Positions 21,599 through 32,765 of a stretch of DNA of 64,000 nt are shown one piece after another. This DNA comes from Populus alba (lineage: Eukaryota > Streptophyta > Magnoliopsida > Malpighiales > Salicaceae). The first letter of the stretch is position 1. Each line of letters starts with the position of its first letter. The notes under the pieces are model-generated. The model searched no databases, was not told the DNA's origin, and saw nothing but the letters and a program-made list of their open reading frames with translations. The stretch spans positions 7,316,001-7,380,000 of the forward strand of contig NC_133302.1 in the NCBI RefSeq assembly GCF_005239225.2. Reading direction: 5' to 3'. Both the position numbers and the translations under genes were made by a program.

Positions 21599-24500
21599 AT
21601 GGCTGCTGTTAATAACGAGGAATCAAGCTCCTCAATGTGTGAATTTCCTTATCATGTGTTTTTAAGCTTTAGGGGAGAGGACACCCGCAAGAGTTTCACC
21701 GACCATCTGTATACCGCTTTGAAGTGGGCAGGAATTCATGTATTTAGAGATGACGATGCAATTGAGAGAGGTGCAGACATAGAATGTGAAGTTGAAAAGG
21801 CAATACGACAGTCAAAAATGTCGTTGATTGTCTTCTCGAGTGATTTTGCTTCTTCAAGCTGGTGCCTAGATGAGGTTGCAATGATTATGGAACATAAGAA
21901 GCATCATTCTGGGCACAATGTTCTTCCTGTATTTTATGACGTCGATCCATCAGAAGTCCAAAAGCAAACAGGTGATTTGGCAGAAGCATTTTCTGGACAT
22001 GGAAAGCGCTTCAAGGATGAGAAGATCGAGGGATGGAGGTCAGCTCTTTGCAAGGTCACTAATCTGGCAGGAATGGTTCTACACAAAAGGTAATTAGTTT
22101 CTATACTTCATGTTAAAATTGAAAACTCCATTGATTAGTACGTAGTGAATGTTACTTGGTCATCATTTAGCTACTTTTGTTATAAATCGTTAATCCTACA
22201 TTAGCTCAGATTAAGGAAATTGCAGAACAGGGTTGCTAAAAACCTTTTAGTAGTTATCAAATCAACACATCAGTGGTTGCCAAAACTCCATTGCTGTGGA
22301 ACTATAACTTAAGGGAAAGAAAACTGAGCTGATGAAGTATACGTGGAGAAATTAGAAAATGTGAATATCCCATTGACCAAATGTCTCGATCGGAATACTC
22401 TTTGGTGACTAAATAAATGTTTTCATAATGCCCTGAATCTAACAAATTCCATGAGTTAATTAATAATTGGCTTTAAAATGAGGAGTTTAATTACAATTAA
22501 ATGAATAGAATAGTTTCCTAATGGAATTCATAAACTTGTGAGTTAGGATAAGTAGATGTTTCTAAGGGATTGATCTTTTGCTTTTAGGACTTAAAGTACT
22601 ACAACTAGGTTTCTGAAGATTTGATTTCCCGTGTGGCCTATCTAGGGAAAATTAATGTCTTCAATATGGAAAGAGAAATGAAAAAATGTAAGGCAACTGG
22701 GATAAGAAATGAGGCATTGGCAAAAGAGAAAAAGAAGAGCAACGAGGCAGTGACAAACCATGTCTTTTTAAATATGGGTTTTCTATTTTATTTTTATTTT
22801 TTCTATCTGCAGACCTGAGGCAGGATTCATACAAGATATTGTCAAAAAGGTTAGAGAAATGTTGAAACGCACAATACTGCATGTGCCCTCTTATTTAGTT
22901 GGAGTTGATGCTCAGGTGAAAGACATTAACAACTGGATACGAGACAGGCCTGAAGATGTTAATATAGCAGTAATACATGGAATTGCTGGTGTTGGTAAGA
23001 CAACAATTGCCAAGAATGTTTGCAACCTCAATTTCGAACAATTTGACTGTTGGAGCTTTCTAAAAGATGTCAGAAAAACATCAAAGCAATATAATGGTTT
23101 GGTTCAATTACAGATGCAACTTCTTTCTGATTTGTCAAAGGGGGGATTCCAGAAGATAAACAACGTAGATGAAGGAATTATCCAAATCAGATATGCCACA
23201 CGGTTCAAAAAAGTACTTATTGTTCTTGATGATGTTGACCAACTCAAATCAATTCTTGAAGTGGGGAAATGGCTTTACAAGGGAAGTAAAATCATCATAA
23301 CAACCAGACATGGTCGCTTGCAAAGTTTTCATGATCAACCTTGTAAAGAGTTTAGAATTATGCCTCTTGATGACAGTGAATCCCTTCAACTCTTTAGTTG
23401 GCATGCATTTAGACAATCACAGCCTTCTGAAGATTACTTGCAAGACTCTAAAAATATAGTGCGTTATTGTGGAGGGCTGCCACTTGCGCTCGAAGTAATC
23501 GGCGTTTCTTTGTCTGGTCGAACTGGGGATTCGTGGAAAAGAGCAATAAAAGAACCAGAAGCCCTTGATGGTGGTAAAATTCATGAGATTCTTCGAGTAA
23601 GTTATGACTCTCTTCAAGATGATCGTGACAAGAATTTGTTTCTTGATATAGCTTGTTTCTTCATTGGAGAAGACATAACCTTTGTGGAGAGAATTGTAGA
23701 AAGCTGTGATTTCTATCGGAATGTTGGAATTCAAGAACTCATTGACAAGAATCTGATATCCATTGATAAGGACAATAAACTGGCAATGCATCAATTGCTT
23801 AGGGAAATGGGATGCGAAATTGTCCGTCAAGAATCACCTGAGAATCATGGAGAGCGTAGCAGAATTTGGCGTCATGGTGATTCATTTAAGATTTTGAGAA
23901 AAAAAACTGTGAGAAGCTTACTTTTTGCATTTATTTGATTTACCGGTTTGCATGCATATATTTTTATATATATATATATATTTGTTTCTTAGCAGGGCTC
24001 CAGGTCTGTTAAGAGCTTCATCCTTGACTGGGAACAAGTAAACATAGCCTCAAAATGTTTGGACTTAAACACTGATGCTTTTGCAAGCATGAGCAATCTA
24101 AAACTAATCCACCTCAATAATTTGAGGCTTAAAGGAGGGTATGAAAATTTTCCAAAAGGATTAGTGTGGCTGTGTTGGCATCACGCCCCTTGGGATCATA
24201 TACCAGTCGATTTTTATCTCGAGGATCTTATCGTTCTTGACCTATGCAACAGCAGTCTAAGGCATGTTTGGCATGGAATCCGGGTACGTTAATAATCTAT
24301 ATCTTCTCTGATTTCTCTCATCAATTGGTGAAAACTACTAATTATTTTCTTGTAATTTCATATAGTGTTTTCCAGGGTTGAAGATCCTTAATCTCAGTCG
24401 TTGTCATGGTCTAGGTAGAACTCCAGACTTCTCAGGACTCCTTTGTCTTGAAATATTGATACTTGAAGAATGCACGAATTTGGCTGAGGTTCACAAGTCC

Positions 24501-25917
24501 ATTGGAAACCTACAAAATCTTTCCTTTTCAAGTTTTAAGGACTGCATAAATCTCAAGAGACTTCCAGATGAAATGTGCAAGTTGACATCACTTCAAACTC
24601 TAATATTGTCTGGTTGCTCTAAACTTGATAGTGAGATACCGAGTCAGTTGGAAAAAATGAAATTCTTGGGAGTGATTCGTGCAGATGGACCTCTCATGAG
24701 TCAGTTTCAAAAGTGGGCTTCAAGAATGTGGTCCTGGTTAATGAGAAACGGCACATTATCAACCAAGCGTTCTATCGATTGCTTGCCATCTTCTTTGGTA
24801 AATTTAAGTCTTGCAAACAGCAATATAAGGGATGATATGATGCCTAATATTCTTAGTTCCTTGCCTTGTTTGGAACATTTGGATCTAAGTGGAAATCCAT
24901 TTCAGCATCTACCTGATAGCATTAGTTTCCTGACAAGGCTTGAAACTCTTTGGTTACAAGGATGCACAAGTCTCCAATCACTTCCAAGCCTACCAAGTAG
25001 TTTAGAGAGCTTACTTATAAGCAATTTTGGACCCCTATTGGGACCACTGGATATCTACATGTTTGGTCGCCAAGAACTAGACAAGCTTCAAGGCCTGTTC
25101 AAGTTAGAACAATTGCTGAACTTTGACATGGAGATGATCTATAATGTTGGTATGCAGAAATCAGAATCCATGAGAATCACTCAAGACAACACTAATTTTG
25201 TTGCAATGACAACACAAGGAAAGACTACCATCCAGGTCCACTCTTACCTTTTTCTTATTTCATGTGTTCATTGTCACATGTGCATTCCAACAGTCCTAAA
25301 CTGACATTTTCTTAAATACTTTACATATTTTTTAAATTTGACATTCAAGAAAGGAATCTCTAAATGCAGGTCCCTTTGCAGTTCCTGTCATTCTATCCAT
25401 TTACTGTCTTTATGCCAAGCTTTTGGTGTACATACTCTAGTGCATTTTGTGAATTATGACCATGCTGCAACAGGTATTTCAAGACGGTGGCATAAGCAAC
25501 ATATATCTGCGAGTGCATGAGATTCCAGATTGGCTCTGTCACGCGACAGGAGCACGCCATGCATGTTATTGCGTACCTTCAAGTTCTAGTTTTGATATCT
25601 GTGGTTTCAACATATGTGCTGTGTATACATGCTCTGACCCGAGGGGTAATTTTGAAAGTTCTAGCAGTGCCAAAATAAGAATCGAAGCCAAAGGTCAAAT
25701 CTTGGAGTATACCCCAGAAATCTTTGGAGTTCCTGAAGCCAATGAGGACATGTTGTGGTTAAGCCATTGGACGCTTAGTTGCAAGTTAGAAGCTGGTGAT
25801 TCCGTGGCATGTTCCGTAATTTTGCCTTCTTGTTTTCAAGTGAAGAAGTTTGGTATCCACCTGGTTTCCCCGCATCAGAATTCATCAGACAAGGAAGGTC
25901 AAACATTTTTTGTTTGA
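21599..25917 (+). CDS. TNL-B: TIR-NB-ARC-LRR resistance protein
   Basis: Sister of TNL-A with the fuller LRR. Inferred exons: 21,599-22,089, 22,813-23,908, 23,996-24,283, 24,366-25,235 and 25,474-25,917. They join in frame for 1,062 residues. TIR has FLSFRGEDTR and CLDE (Glu92). NB-ARC has GIAGVGKTT, LIVLDDVDQL, GLPLAL, FLDIACFF and MHQ (488-490). The LRR region (about 530-800) includes repeats such as LEHLDLSGNPFQHLPDSI and is followed by a C-JID-like domain with VHEIPDWL. The C-terminus reads DKEGQTFFV: a short deletion relative to TNL-A removed the end DKEGYSIQYLPLA. Introns 1 of the two genes are the same length (723 bp) and almost identical, so the duplication is recent. Class known to sense pathogen effectors; the specific ligand cannot be inferred. 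Confidence 0.9.
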
Positions 25918-26177
25918 TATTCCTTTTCTATTTGCTTGTAAGAGACATTTTTTGTATGTTAATTGAGGCTCGAGTTTTGTTTTCAATCAATCTTAAAGAA
26001 TATGTTTCTAAAAAAATCATAATATTATTCTAAAATTTTATTTTAAAATACAGGTTGTTACATTTTCAAATTGATAATCAATGAGTATTTGGACTTGCAG
26101 TAATTTTTATTTTTGGATGTATTTTATTTAAAAAAACATCAAATATTTTTTAATAATTTTAATATATTAATGTAAAT
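25918..26177. other. TNL-B 3' flank
   Basis: Partly shared with the TNL-A 3' flank, ending in an AT-rich stretch at the SINE-like insertion site. No gene. Confidence 0.5.
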
Positions 26178-26270
26178 AAATAACTTACATTTTTTTTTGG
26201 TAACTCGGGGTGTCCAGGCCAACTTGCGTACACCACAACTAATCCCTAGGACCTACTGAACATTCTGCAA

Positions 26271-27233
26271 GCGGTGTTTTTAAGACCCGGCCTAGCGGGT
26301 CGACTCGGGACCCGGCCGACCCAAGTCTAAGCAAAAAACAGGCTGGGAATTGGCTCGGCTAGACCCGGTCGACCTGCCCGGTTTATTTTTTTATATATCC
26401 TCATGCCCGAAACGACAAGAGCAGAGGGATGAATGCATTGCAGAGCAGAGAAGTGAGAATAATTTCAAGAATTTGTCAAACCCATTTCACTCTCAGTGGA
26501 AGAAAAGCAGATGAGCAGAAGACTTTTGAATTCTTGATCGCCGTTTCAATTCTGAGCATAAGATTAGATGAGTTTTTACTTGTTTCTTTCTTCTTTCACC
26601 TTTCATTATACTCTGTTTCATCTTCTTTCCTCTATTGAAATTGCAGGAGAGTATAACAGTGGTGAACTGTTCTGGTGGAAGCACTGATAAAGAAACAAAG
26701 AGCCCAAATGAGAAAATGCCTCAGAAAGTTGCAATGTACTGCACAGGAGGAATTCGATGTGAAAAGGCTTCGAGTTTTCTCCTTTATAAAGGTTTCAAGG
26801 AAGTGATTTTCTATTTGAATTCTTTCTTCTGCCATGCATTTTGATGAACCTACTGGTTGATTGTATGGTGTTTGATAAACATGATCTTGTACCTTGTCGT
26901 CACATACTGAAGGTGATCTTTTGATTAGTTTTATAGTGTGTTCAGGTTTTAATTTTTAATGAATCCACAAATCATGCACTGTAATAGCAGAGGCTAATTT
27001 CCTTTCCATTTCTAGATTCAGACTTCAGACTTAATTATAGAATTCAAAGTTCAAACTTAATTATAGATCTAGTACTATTTTTTGTTTTTTTTAATATATG
27101 TTAGTTGTGTTCTTTAAAATATATATATATATATATATAAAGGTTTTTTTGGGTTGATCCGGGTCAACCCATCTGACCCGTGACCTAATCACTTGACCGG
27201 GTCAATGATCGGGTCGGGTTTCAAAACTATGCC
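26271..27233. mobile_element. TIR element carrying a gene fragment
   Basis: The left end GCGGTGTTTTTAAGACCCGG and the reverse complement of the right end GGCATAGTTTTGAAACCCGA are imperfect terminal inverted repeats, followed by CCCGGTCGAC-rich subterminal DNA. The flanks show TGCAA (26,266-26,270 and 27,234-27,238), extendable to CTGCAA if the element ends at 27,232. It encodes no transposase and encloses a rhodanese exon, so it behaves like a Pack-type non-autonomous element. The superfamily is uncertain because the target duplication is 5-6 bp. Confidence 0.7.
26647..26802 (+). pseudogene. captured rhodanese-domain exon
   Basis: 52 codons bounded by a good acceptor (ATTGCAG|GA) and a GT donor (AAGGAA|GTGATT). 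They encode [11 protein letters not shown]...[20 protein letters not shown]...GFKE. CTGGIR is the rhodanese active-site loop with its cysteine, as in plant multi-domain rhodanese-like proteins. The rest of the domain and its flanking exons are missing, so it is a gene fragment. The preceding frame from 26,429 is not recognised. It sits entirely inside the TIR element. The parental gene is elsewhere in the genome. Confidence 0.75.
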
Positions 27234-28836
27234 TGCAAATCTAATAAGTATGTAAAACACCGCGAAGGTAACAGGTATATACAATAAAATTTGAATCTAT
27301 ATACAATAAAAAAAAAAAAACAAACAAATTCCTTTCATCGCCACGTCAAATAACTTACATTTTTCATCAAGTGGTGCGTAGAAACAAATAAATTTCTCTG
27401 AATACTTGTCTTCTTGTCACAAAGTTTCAATATCGCAAATTAACAACTAGAGCATAATTCTTTACCATTAGACCTAGCTGCCCAAGATTTTTTATGACAT
27501 AGTGGATATTCTTTCTTCCACTCGTGTAACAAAATGGTGTTACATTAAAGTGTAAATTTACGTAGGTATACAAATTAACAAACAAGCTGTCACGCTGAGT
27601 CTTTTTTTCCTCTCATGGAATATTGATAGAGAGAGAGAGAGAGAGAGAGAGTATAACAAAAATCTATCTGCCTTTTGGGCATATGGCTTGTAAATTGTGC
27701 TAATTTTTCCTATCTCAATAGACAAATATATCATTTCCATTATGCATTTAATTTGCATGCCATGGATGCTCAATCCATTGTTTCAAACCTTTAAACAATC
27801 TTGAATTTTCTTAGCTAATTTTGATTTTTAATTTACTTTTTTAAAAAAATTACCCTATTATTCTTTAGTTTAATCAAAATTAAACTTATCTATTAAATTT
27901 TAAAAAATTAAACTTTGTAATCTGAATTTTACTATATACATATTAGTTTATGTTCCAAGTCATTCTATAGTTTATTCTATTTTATACTCATTAGCATGTA
28001 AACTATAATTCTTTAAAATTTAATAAACAAATGTAATTTTAATCAAACTGGAGTAATTCTTTTTAGTTTTGTAATCTCATGTATGAACTTGCTTCATAAT
28101 TTCACGATAGTTTGAGAGTATAATTGTGATTTTTTTTAAGTGTTTTTTATCGAAATGTATGAAAATTATGTTTTTTATTTTTAAAAATTATTTTTGATAT
28201 CATCACATCAAAACAATTCAAAAAATAAAAAATATATTTTAAAATTTTTTTTATATAAAAAAAAATCACATTTTCAAATATTTTATATATCATGATATTA
28301 ATGACAAAAAAATAGAAGCACAAAATTTTAAAAGGAGTCTATTTATTTTTATGGCACGCCATGTTTTATTTTATTTTTATTTTAAATTAATTTTTGATAT
28401 TAATAAATTAAAATTATTTAAAAATAATTGAAACAATATTTGAAAGAACGATAAGTTTTTTAATGTATTTTAAAAATGTGTTTCGCATAATTTTTCTTTA
28501 AAGTTTTTTAATAATTTTAATCAATATAAAATCTTTTCTTAAGAACTCTTTCCACTATAATATTTTAACATACAATAAAAAAAACTAAAACATACTTTAA
28601 AAGACAGATTAAATAACCTTTTAAAACCGAGCCATGAACTAGAAGTTTAAGAAAATTAAAATAAATAACGACACTTCATAAGAAAAAAATTAGCAGTCGT
28701 CTAGAAGTTAAAATTGGAAAGAACATATCATCCTAATAAATACAACTAGACAACAATATATCCCACGAAACCTCCAGAACATTCGACTCTCTTTTCTTCA
28801 AATCCAATCCAGCCTGCAATTCTCACCAATACACAC

Positions 28837-28852
28837 GAACGACTAGTCGTTC
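28837..28852. promoter_or_regulatory. 16-bp palindrome before the RBM42 start
   Basis: GAACGACTAGTCGTTC is a perfect palindrome 19 bp before the start codon. It is conserved in the truncated copy (19,816-19,831). It could bind a dimeric regulator or form a 5'-UTR hairpin; function unknown. Confidence 0.45.
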
Positions 28853-28856
28853 AATC

Positions 28857-28866
28857 AAACCCTAAA
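28857..28866 (+). promoter_or_regulatory. telo-box-like AAACCCTAAA
   Basis: AAACCCTAAA lies just before the ATG; the duplicate at about 19,836 has AAACCCTAAC. Such boxes are common near the starts of plant genes for RNA and translation machinery, which suits an RNA-binding protein. Confidence 0.5.
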
Positions 28867-28870
28867 ACCC

Positions 28871-31809
28871 ATGTCGATCCCTCCATCTTCTTCAACATCG
28901 CAGCAATTCACTTACGCAGCATCGACGTCAGCAACAGTAGCAAACGGCGCGTATTTCCCTACCCCATTTCACCTCCAGCAATCGGAAACTTACCCCAAAC
29001 CCTATGTCGCTCCACCTCCTACCGTCATGGCGCCCGTTTATCCGCCTGCCCCGATTGGACCCGTTTACTCCCTTCCACAGTACCAACAGGTCAGCAATTC
29101 TACATTTGTCTGTTGAATTTCAGTTTTTTTTTTTTTTAATTTTGTTTGTTAGGCTTTTTATTTTGGATGATTTTGTTATAATTGCGAAAAATTTATGTGA
29201 AGTTTGGTCCTTTTTGTATTTTGTGAAGTGGGTTTTGGGGAAATGGATTGATTTTACGGTTTAATTGAGTGTTTTTGTGGTGATGTGAAAATCGAGTTGT
29301 AAATTTGTAATTATGAGATGAATTATTTTTATTGATTCAAAACTGATTAATATTAGGAAAATGACAATTGTGAGATTGTTAGTTAGTTTGTTCATTTTGT
29401 TTTTGTGGTGGTTTATTTGGGTTTTTGATTGGCTTTTTTTTTTTTTTTGGTGATGTGAAAATTGATTGTGAATTTGTGATTATGAGATAGATTTTTAAAA
29501 AAATGTTTCAGAATGGGTCTGGTTAATATTGGATTTTTTTTTTGAAGTAAATGTAATGGGCATAAATTGGATAGTCAGTCTAATTTGGTTGTGAAATTTG
29601 GCTACTTTGATTTGGATTGTTTTTAGTTCTACTTTATTTGATAATGATAATTTGATGGGTCTTTTTATGTTTCCACTATTGTCTTTGTTTTATTTTTCAT
29701 TTAATCTTATTTCCACTATTGATGGGTGAATGATTTTGTGGTGTGTTTGAACAGGCGCACCAGTTGTTTCAGAGGGATGCACAAACGATCACGCCTGAAG
29801 CACTTGAGAGTGTGAAAGCAGCCCTTGCAAATAGTGAGGTTGAACATAAAGCAGAGACTAAAAGGAAAGCAATTCCTCGTAAAGCTGCTGGCCAGACATG
29901 GGAGGATCCAATTCTTGCAGAATGGCCTGAAAGTATGTTGCTTCTCTGATGCAATTTTGTTTTTCTTTTGAGCTGTTCTATATAATAATGTTGGATTGAC
30001 CATGGAAACAGTTCTTTTGTTGATATTGATTTTGGTCATTCATCACTGTATTTCTCATCTAAGGAGTTCACACTGTGCTGTTGCAGATGACTACCGCGTA
30101 TTTTGTGGTGATCTTGGTAATGAGGTGAATGATGATGTTCTTTCAAAAGCATTTTCAAGGTTTCCTTCTTTTAACTTGGCCAGAGTAAGTTGATGTTTCA
30201 CTCGCATCTCTTGATTTCTTTTGTATGAATAATTGTTTGCCTAGTCTGTGAAACTTCTACATTTCCTGTTCAGATTTTTCTTTGAAGCGCACAGAGCAGT
30301 GTTTTTCTGTGTACTAAGGTAGGCTTTGTCTACAATCTACATATTGCCTGGACATCTTGATCATGTGAATAACTTTCAAATTGCAAATTGATGTCATAAT
30401 CTAATTCACTGCTCTTTTTTTTTTTTTTTTTTACATTATAAAATTTGAGAGTCAATATATTAGGCTCTCCATAATGCTTGGGTTTGATGGTATTGGTTCA
30501 GTTCGTGGACCGAGCAACATTTATAATCTTCAATATTTTTTCTTGGACAGGCATGTGATGAATTTATTTTGTTTTATTAGTATGATGGAGTAATCTAACA
30601 AATCCTTTAAAGATTCACCTTGAATGAGCATTATCTGGGTTAAACTAGGCCTTTTAATTCAATTTAGATTTTTTGTATTTGGTTGGAATAATCTCCATAA
30701 GGGTTTTTTCACTTTACGTTTTCTGAAATTGCCTTGTGGTATGTGAGTCTAAAAGGGAGTTTTTTTTCATAGAAGATTAATTGTTGAAATAAGGTACAAA
30801 TTTTAATCTTGTTTTTGGGGATTTGACCATGACGCTCCGTCTCTGGTAGTTTGAGTTTGGTCCTTGGTACCTCATATTCAATGTGTGGGTGGCTGGGAGA
30901 GTGGGCTGTGATCATGTCGATAACACATGTTTTTTCTATTGTGCCTGTTCATCGGCACATGGAATGAATTTGCTATTATGTTTTTGCTGTTTGTATTTCT
31001 TTCCCTTTCCTGGTGTTTTTTTTGTTTTTTATTGGAAGCTTCAATGGTTATTGTATATGCTTATGCTGTCCTTCCTCACATAATAGGTTGTCAGGGATAA
31101 TCGAACTGGAAAGACCAAGGGCTATGGATTTGTTAGCTTTGCCAACCCTACTGACCTTGCTGCTGCACTTAAGGAGATGAATGGTGAGTCAGCTCTAATC
31201 TCTCTGCTTTGTTGTGCTGTTCTGTTATGAGCAGCTGTTGACTGTTTCTGTTACGAGGGAGAGAAGGGCGGGAACAAATGTTTGGGCCCTGTTTTTGAGA
31301 CTCTGACCTCTGTGGCTGTATCATTTCTCTTTTAATATAACAAGGTGGCTGAATGGCCGATAATTAGAAGAGGAGAAAGTAGCTAATGTTTTAATTAAAG
31401 GGCACTAGGCATTGTCCACTCTTGGCTATTGAACTCATAGATTTTGATTGGATCTTCGGTTGATATTTTAATTCCCTTTACCCAGTGACGAATTTAATTT
31501 AAAAAAAATTCGTACCTTCATTCAGAGCTTCCCCCTCTTCTGAGCTGTTTTAGTGTGTTAATTCTTTTCCTTGACCTTGATTTCAGGTAAATATGTCGGA
31601 AACCGGCCTATCAAGTTACGGAAGAGCAACTGGAGGGAGAGGACAGATTACGGAGCTTTAGAAAGACAAAAGGTACATCTTGTTTTTTTTGCCCAATCAA
31701 ATCATCTTCTTCTTCCATTCTCTCGAGCTGAAAATCTGTTTCTATGACCTTTCAGAACCAGAGTCAAAGGAAACCGAAGCTTCCAAAGAAGAGTGTATTG
31801 CACAAGTAA
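28871..31809 (+). CDS. RBM42: RBM42-like RRM RNA-binding protein
   Basis: Nuclear RNA-binding protein of the RBM42 family, thought to take part in mRNA splicing or processing. Inferred exons: 28,871-29,089, 29,755-29,932, 30,087-30,184, 31,087-31,183, 31,587-31,672 and 31,756-31,809. They give 243 residues in one frame. The N-terminal 73 residues are low-complexity and rich in Ser, Pro and Tyr. A charged linker (AHQLFQRDAQTITPEALE...) leads to KAAGQTWEDPILAEWPENDYR, typical of the family. The single RRM (about 134-215) has RNP2 VFCGDL and RNP1 KGYGFVSF (176-183), and the protein ends in a basic tail. The length fits plant homologues. It is convergent with the exportin gene. Its exon 1 was copied to 19,848, and intron 3 or its ancestor was copied into TNL-A. 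I believe the Arabidopsis counterpart is At3g04500 (from recall). Confidence 0.92.
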
Positions 31810-32765
31810 GCGTAAGAAAGTTCCAGCCTTGTGATGACATCTAGGTGAGATGCCAGAAACAGCATGCCATGCCACCTTCGGATGTGTGCTGCTAATTTGC
31901 TTCTTTTAGCCCCTCCTTTGTGCTGGGGATAAAACCTAGCAGTCGTAAAATTATGTGATACATTTATGTTATATTCTAAACAATTAAATCGCAATAATGG
32001 GAATTTCTCTAGCTTCTCAGGTGTTTTGAGCCTGTCCCTCGCCGTCATTTTTTCTCTTAATCTTTTTATTTGTTTGCAATGGAAGTGCAGAACGAGGCCT
32101 TGAAAGCAGGCTTGTCAGAACGAATCCACCATGTTTGTTTGTTATTGGATCAACCTTTCTTTAAAATGGCAATATCTAAGCTGGGGTATATTTGAGATAG
32201 TAGTAGGGATGGTATTTTATTTTATTTGGAAATATATTAAAATAATTTATTTTATCTTTAAAAAATTATTTTTAATATAAGAGATAAAAAAAAATTAATT
32301 TTTTTTTAAAATTCCGCACAAAAAGATTTTTGAAAAATATTATTCAATTGAAAATACATTAAAATATTCTTTTTTTAATTTTAATATTAGCATATTAAAA
32401 CTATCAGAACCACCTAAAAAAACACATCGATTAGATGCTTTTCAGGTGAAAAACAATTAGAAAAGCAACTTACCCTAAAGGAAATAGATCTTGAAAGCAC
32501 AAAAGACAGAACCTTGTATGGAAAAGGCGCCTTTCACTCAGAACCCATCGTTTTCACTCCCTTGTGCTTGTGCCAAAGTTTCGACTTCAATTTCATTCAT
32601 CACAAACAGTTTTAACTTTCACTCTGCTAACAACCAGAAACTGACTATACTGTGCGTTGAAACTGGGATTTTCCTTTTGATTCCAAAACCTAGTTCATGT
32701 GAAAACAATGCAAAGAATAAGAAAACCAAGATATTTTGCTTACATTTACAGAGCGGGGCCACAAA
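31810..32765. other. convergent 3' spacer RBM42 / exportin-4
   Basis: Contains the RBM42 3' UTR region and then an AT-rich MITE-like patch (about 32,200-32,480) ending in AAAAGCAACTTACC. The 114-codon frame at 32,491 has no family resemblance and overlaps the presumed exportin 3' UTR. Confidence 0.5.

Larger units (their letters stand above)
26178..27364 (-). mobile_element. SINE-like retroposon with 17-bp target duplications
   Basis: The perfect 17-bp direct repeat AAATAACTTACATTTTT lies at 26,178-26,194 and 27,348-27,364. The left end of the insert on the plus strand is a T-run followed by GGTAACTCGGGGTGTCCAGG, i.e. an A-tailed element read on the minus strand. Without the TIR element nested in it (26,271-27,233) the insert is about 185 bp, a SINE-like size. 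A long target duplication and A-tail fit LINE-mediated retroposition. The tRNA-like head was not confirmed, and the family is not assigned. Confidence 0.75.
27365..28870. other. spacer upstream of RBM42-like gene
   Basis: AT-rich. (GA)n at about 27,628-27,652; a MITE-like motif TTTTTGATATCATCACATCA at about 28,190. From about 28,290 it is homologous to 19,140-19,847. No gene recognised. Confidence 0.5.

Noticed and set aside
23417..23830. 137-codon minus-strand frame opposite TNL-B NB-ARC
   Set aside because: Antisense shadow of the well-supported NB-ARC exon; no similarity of its own.
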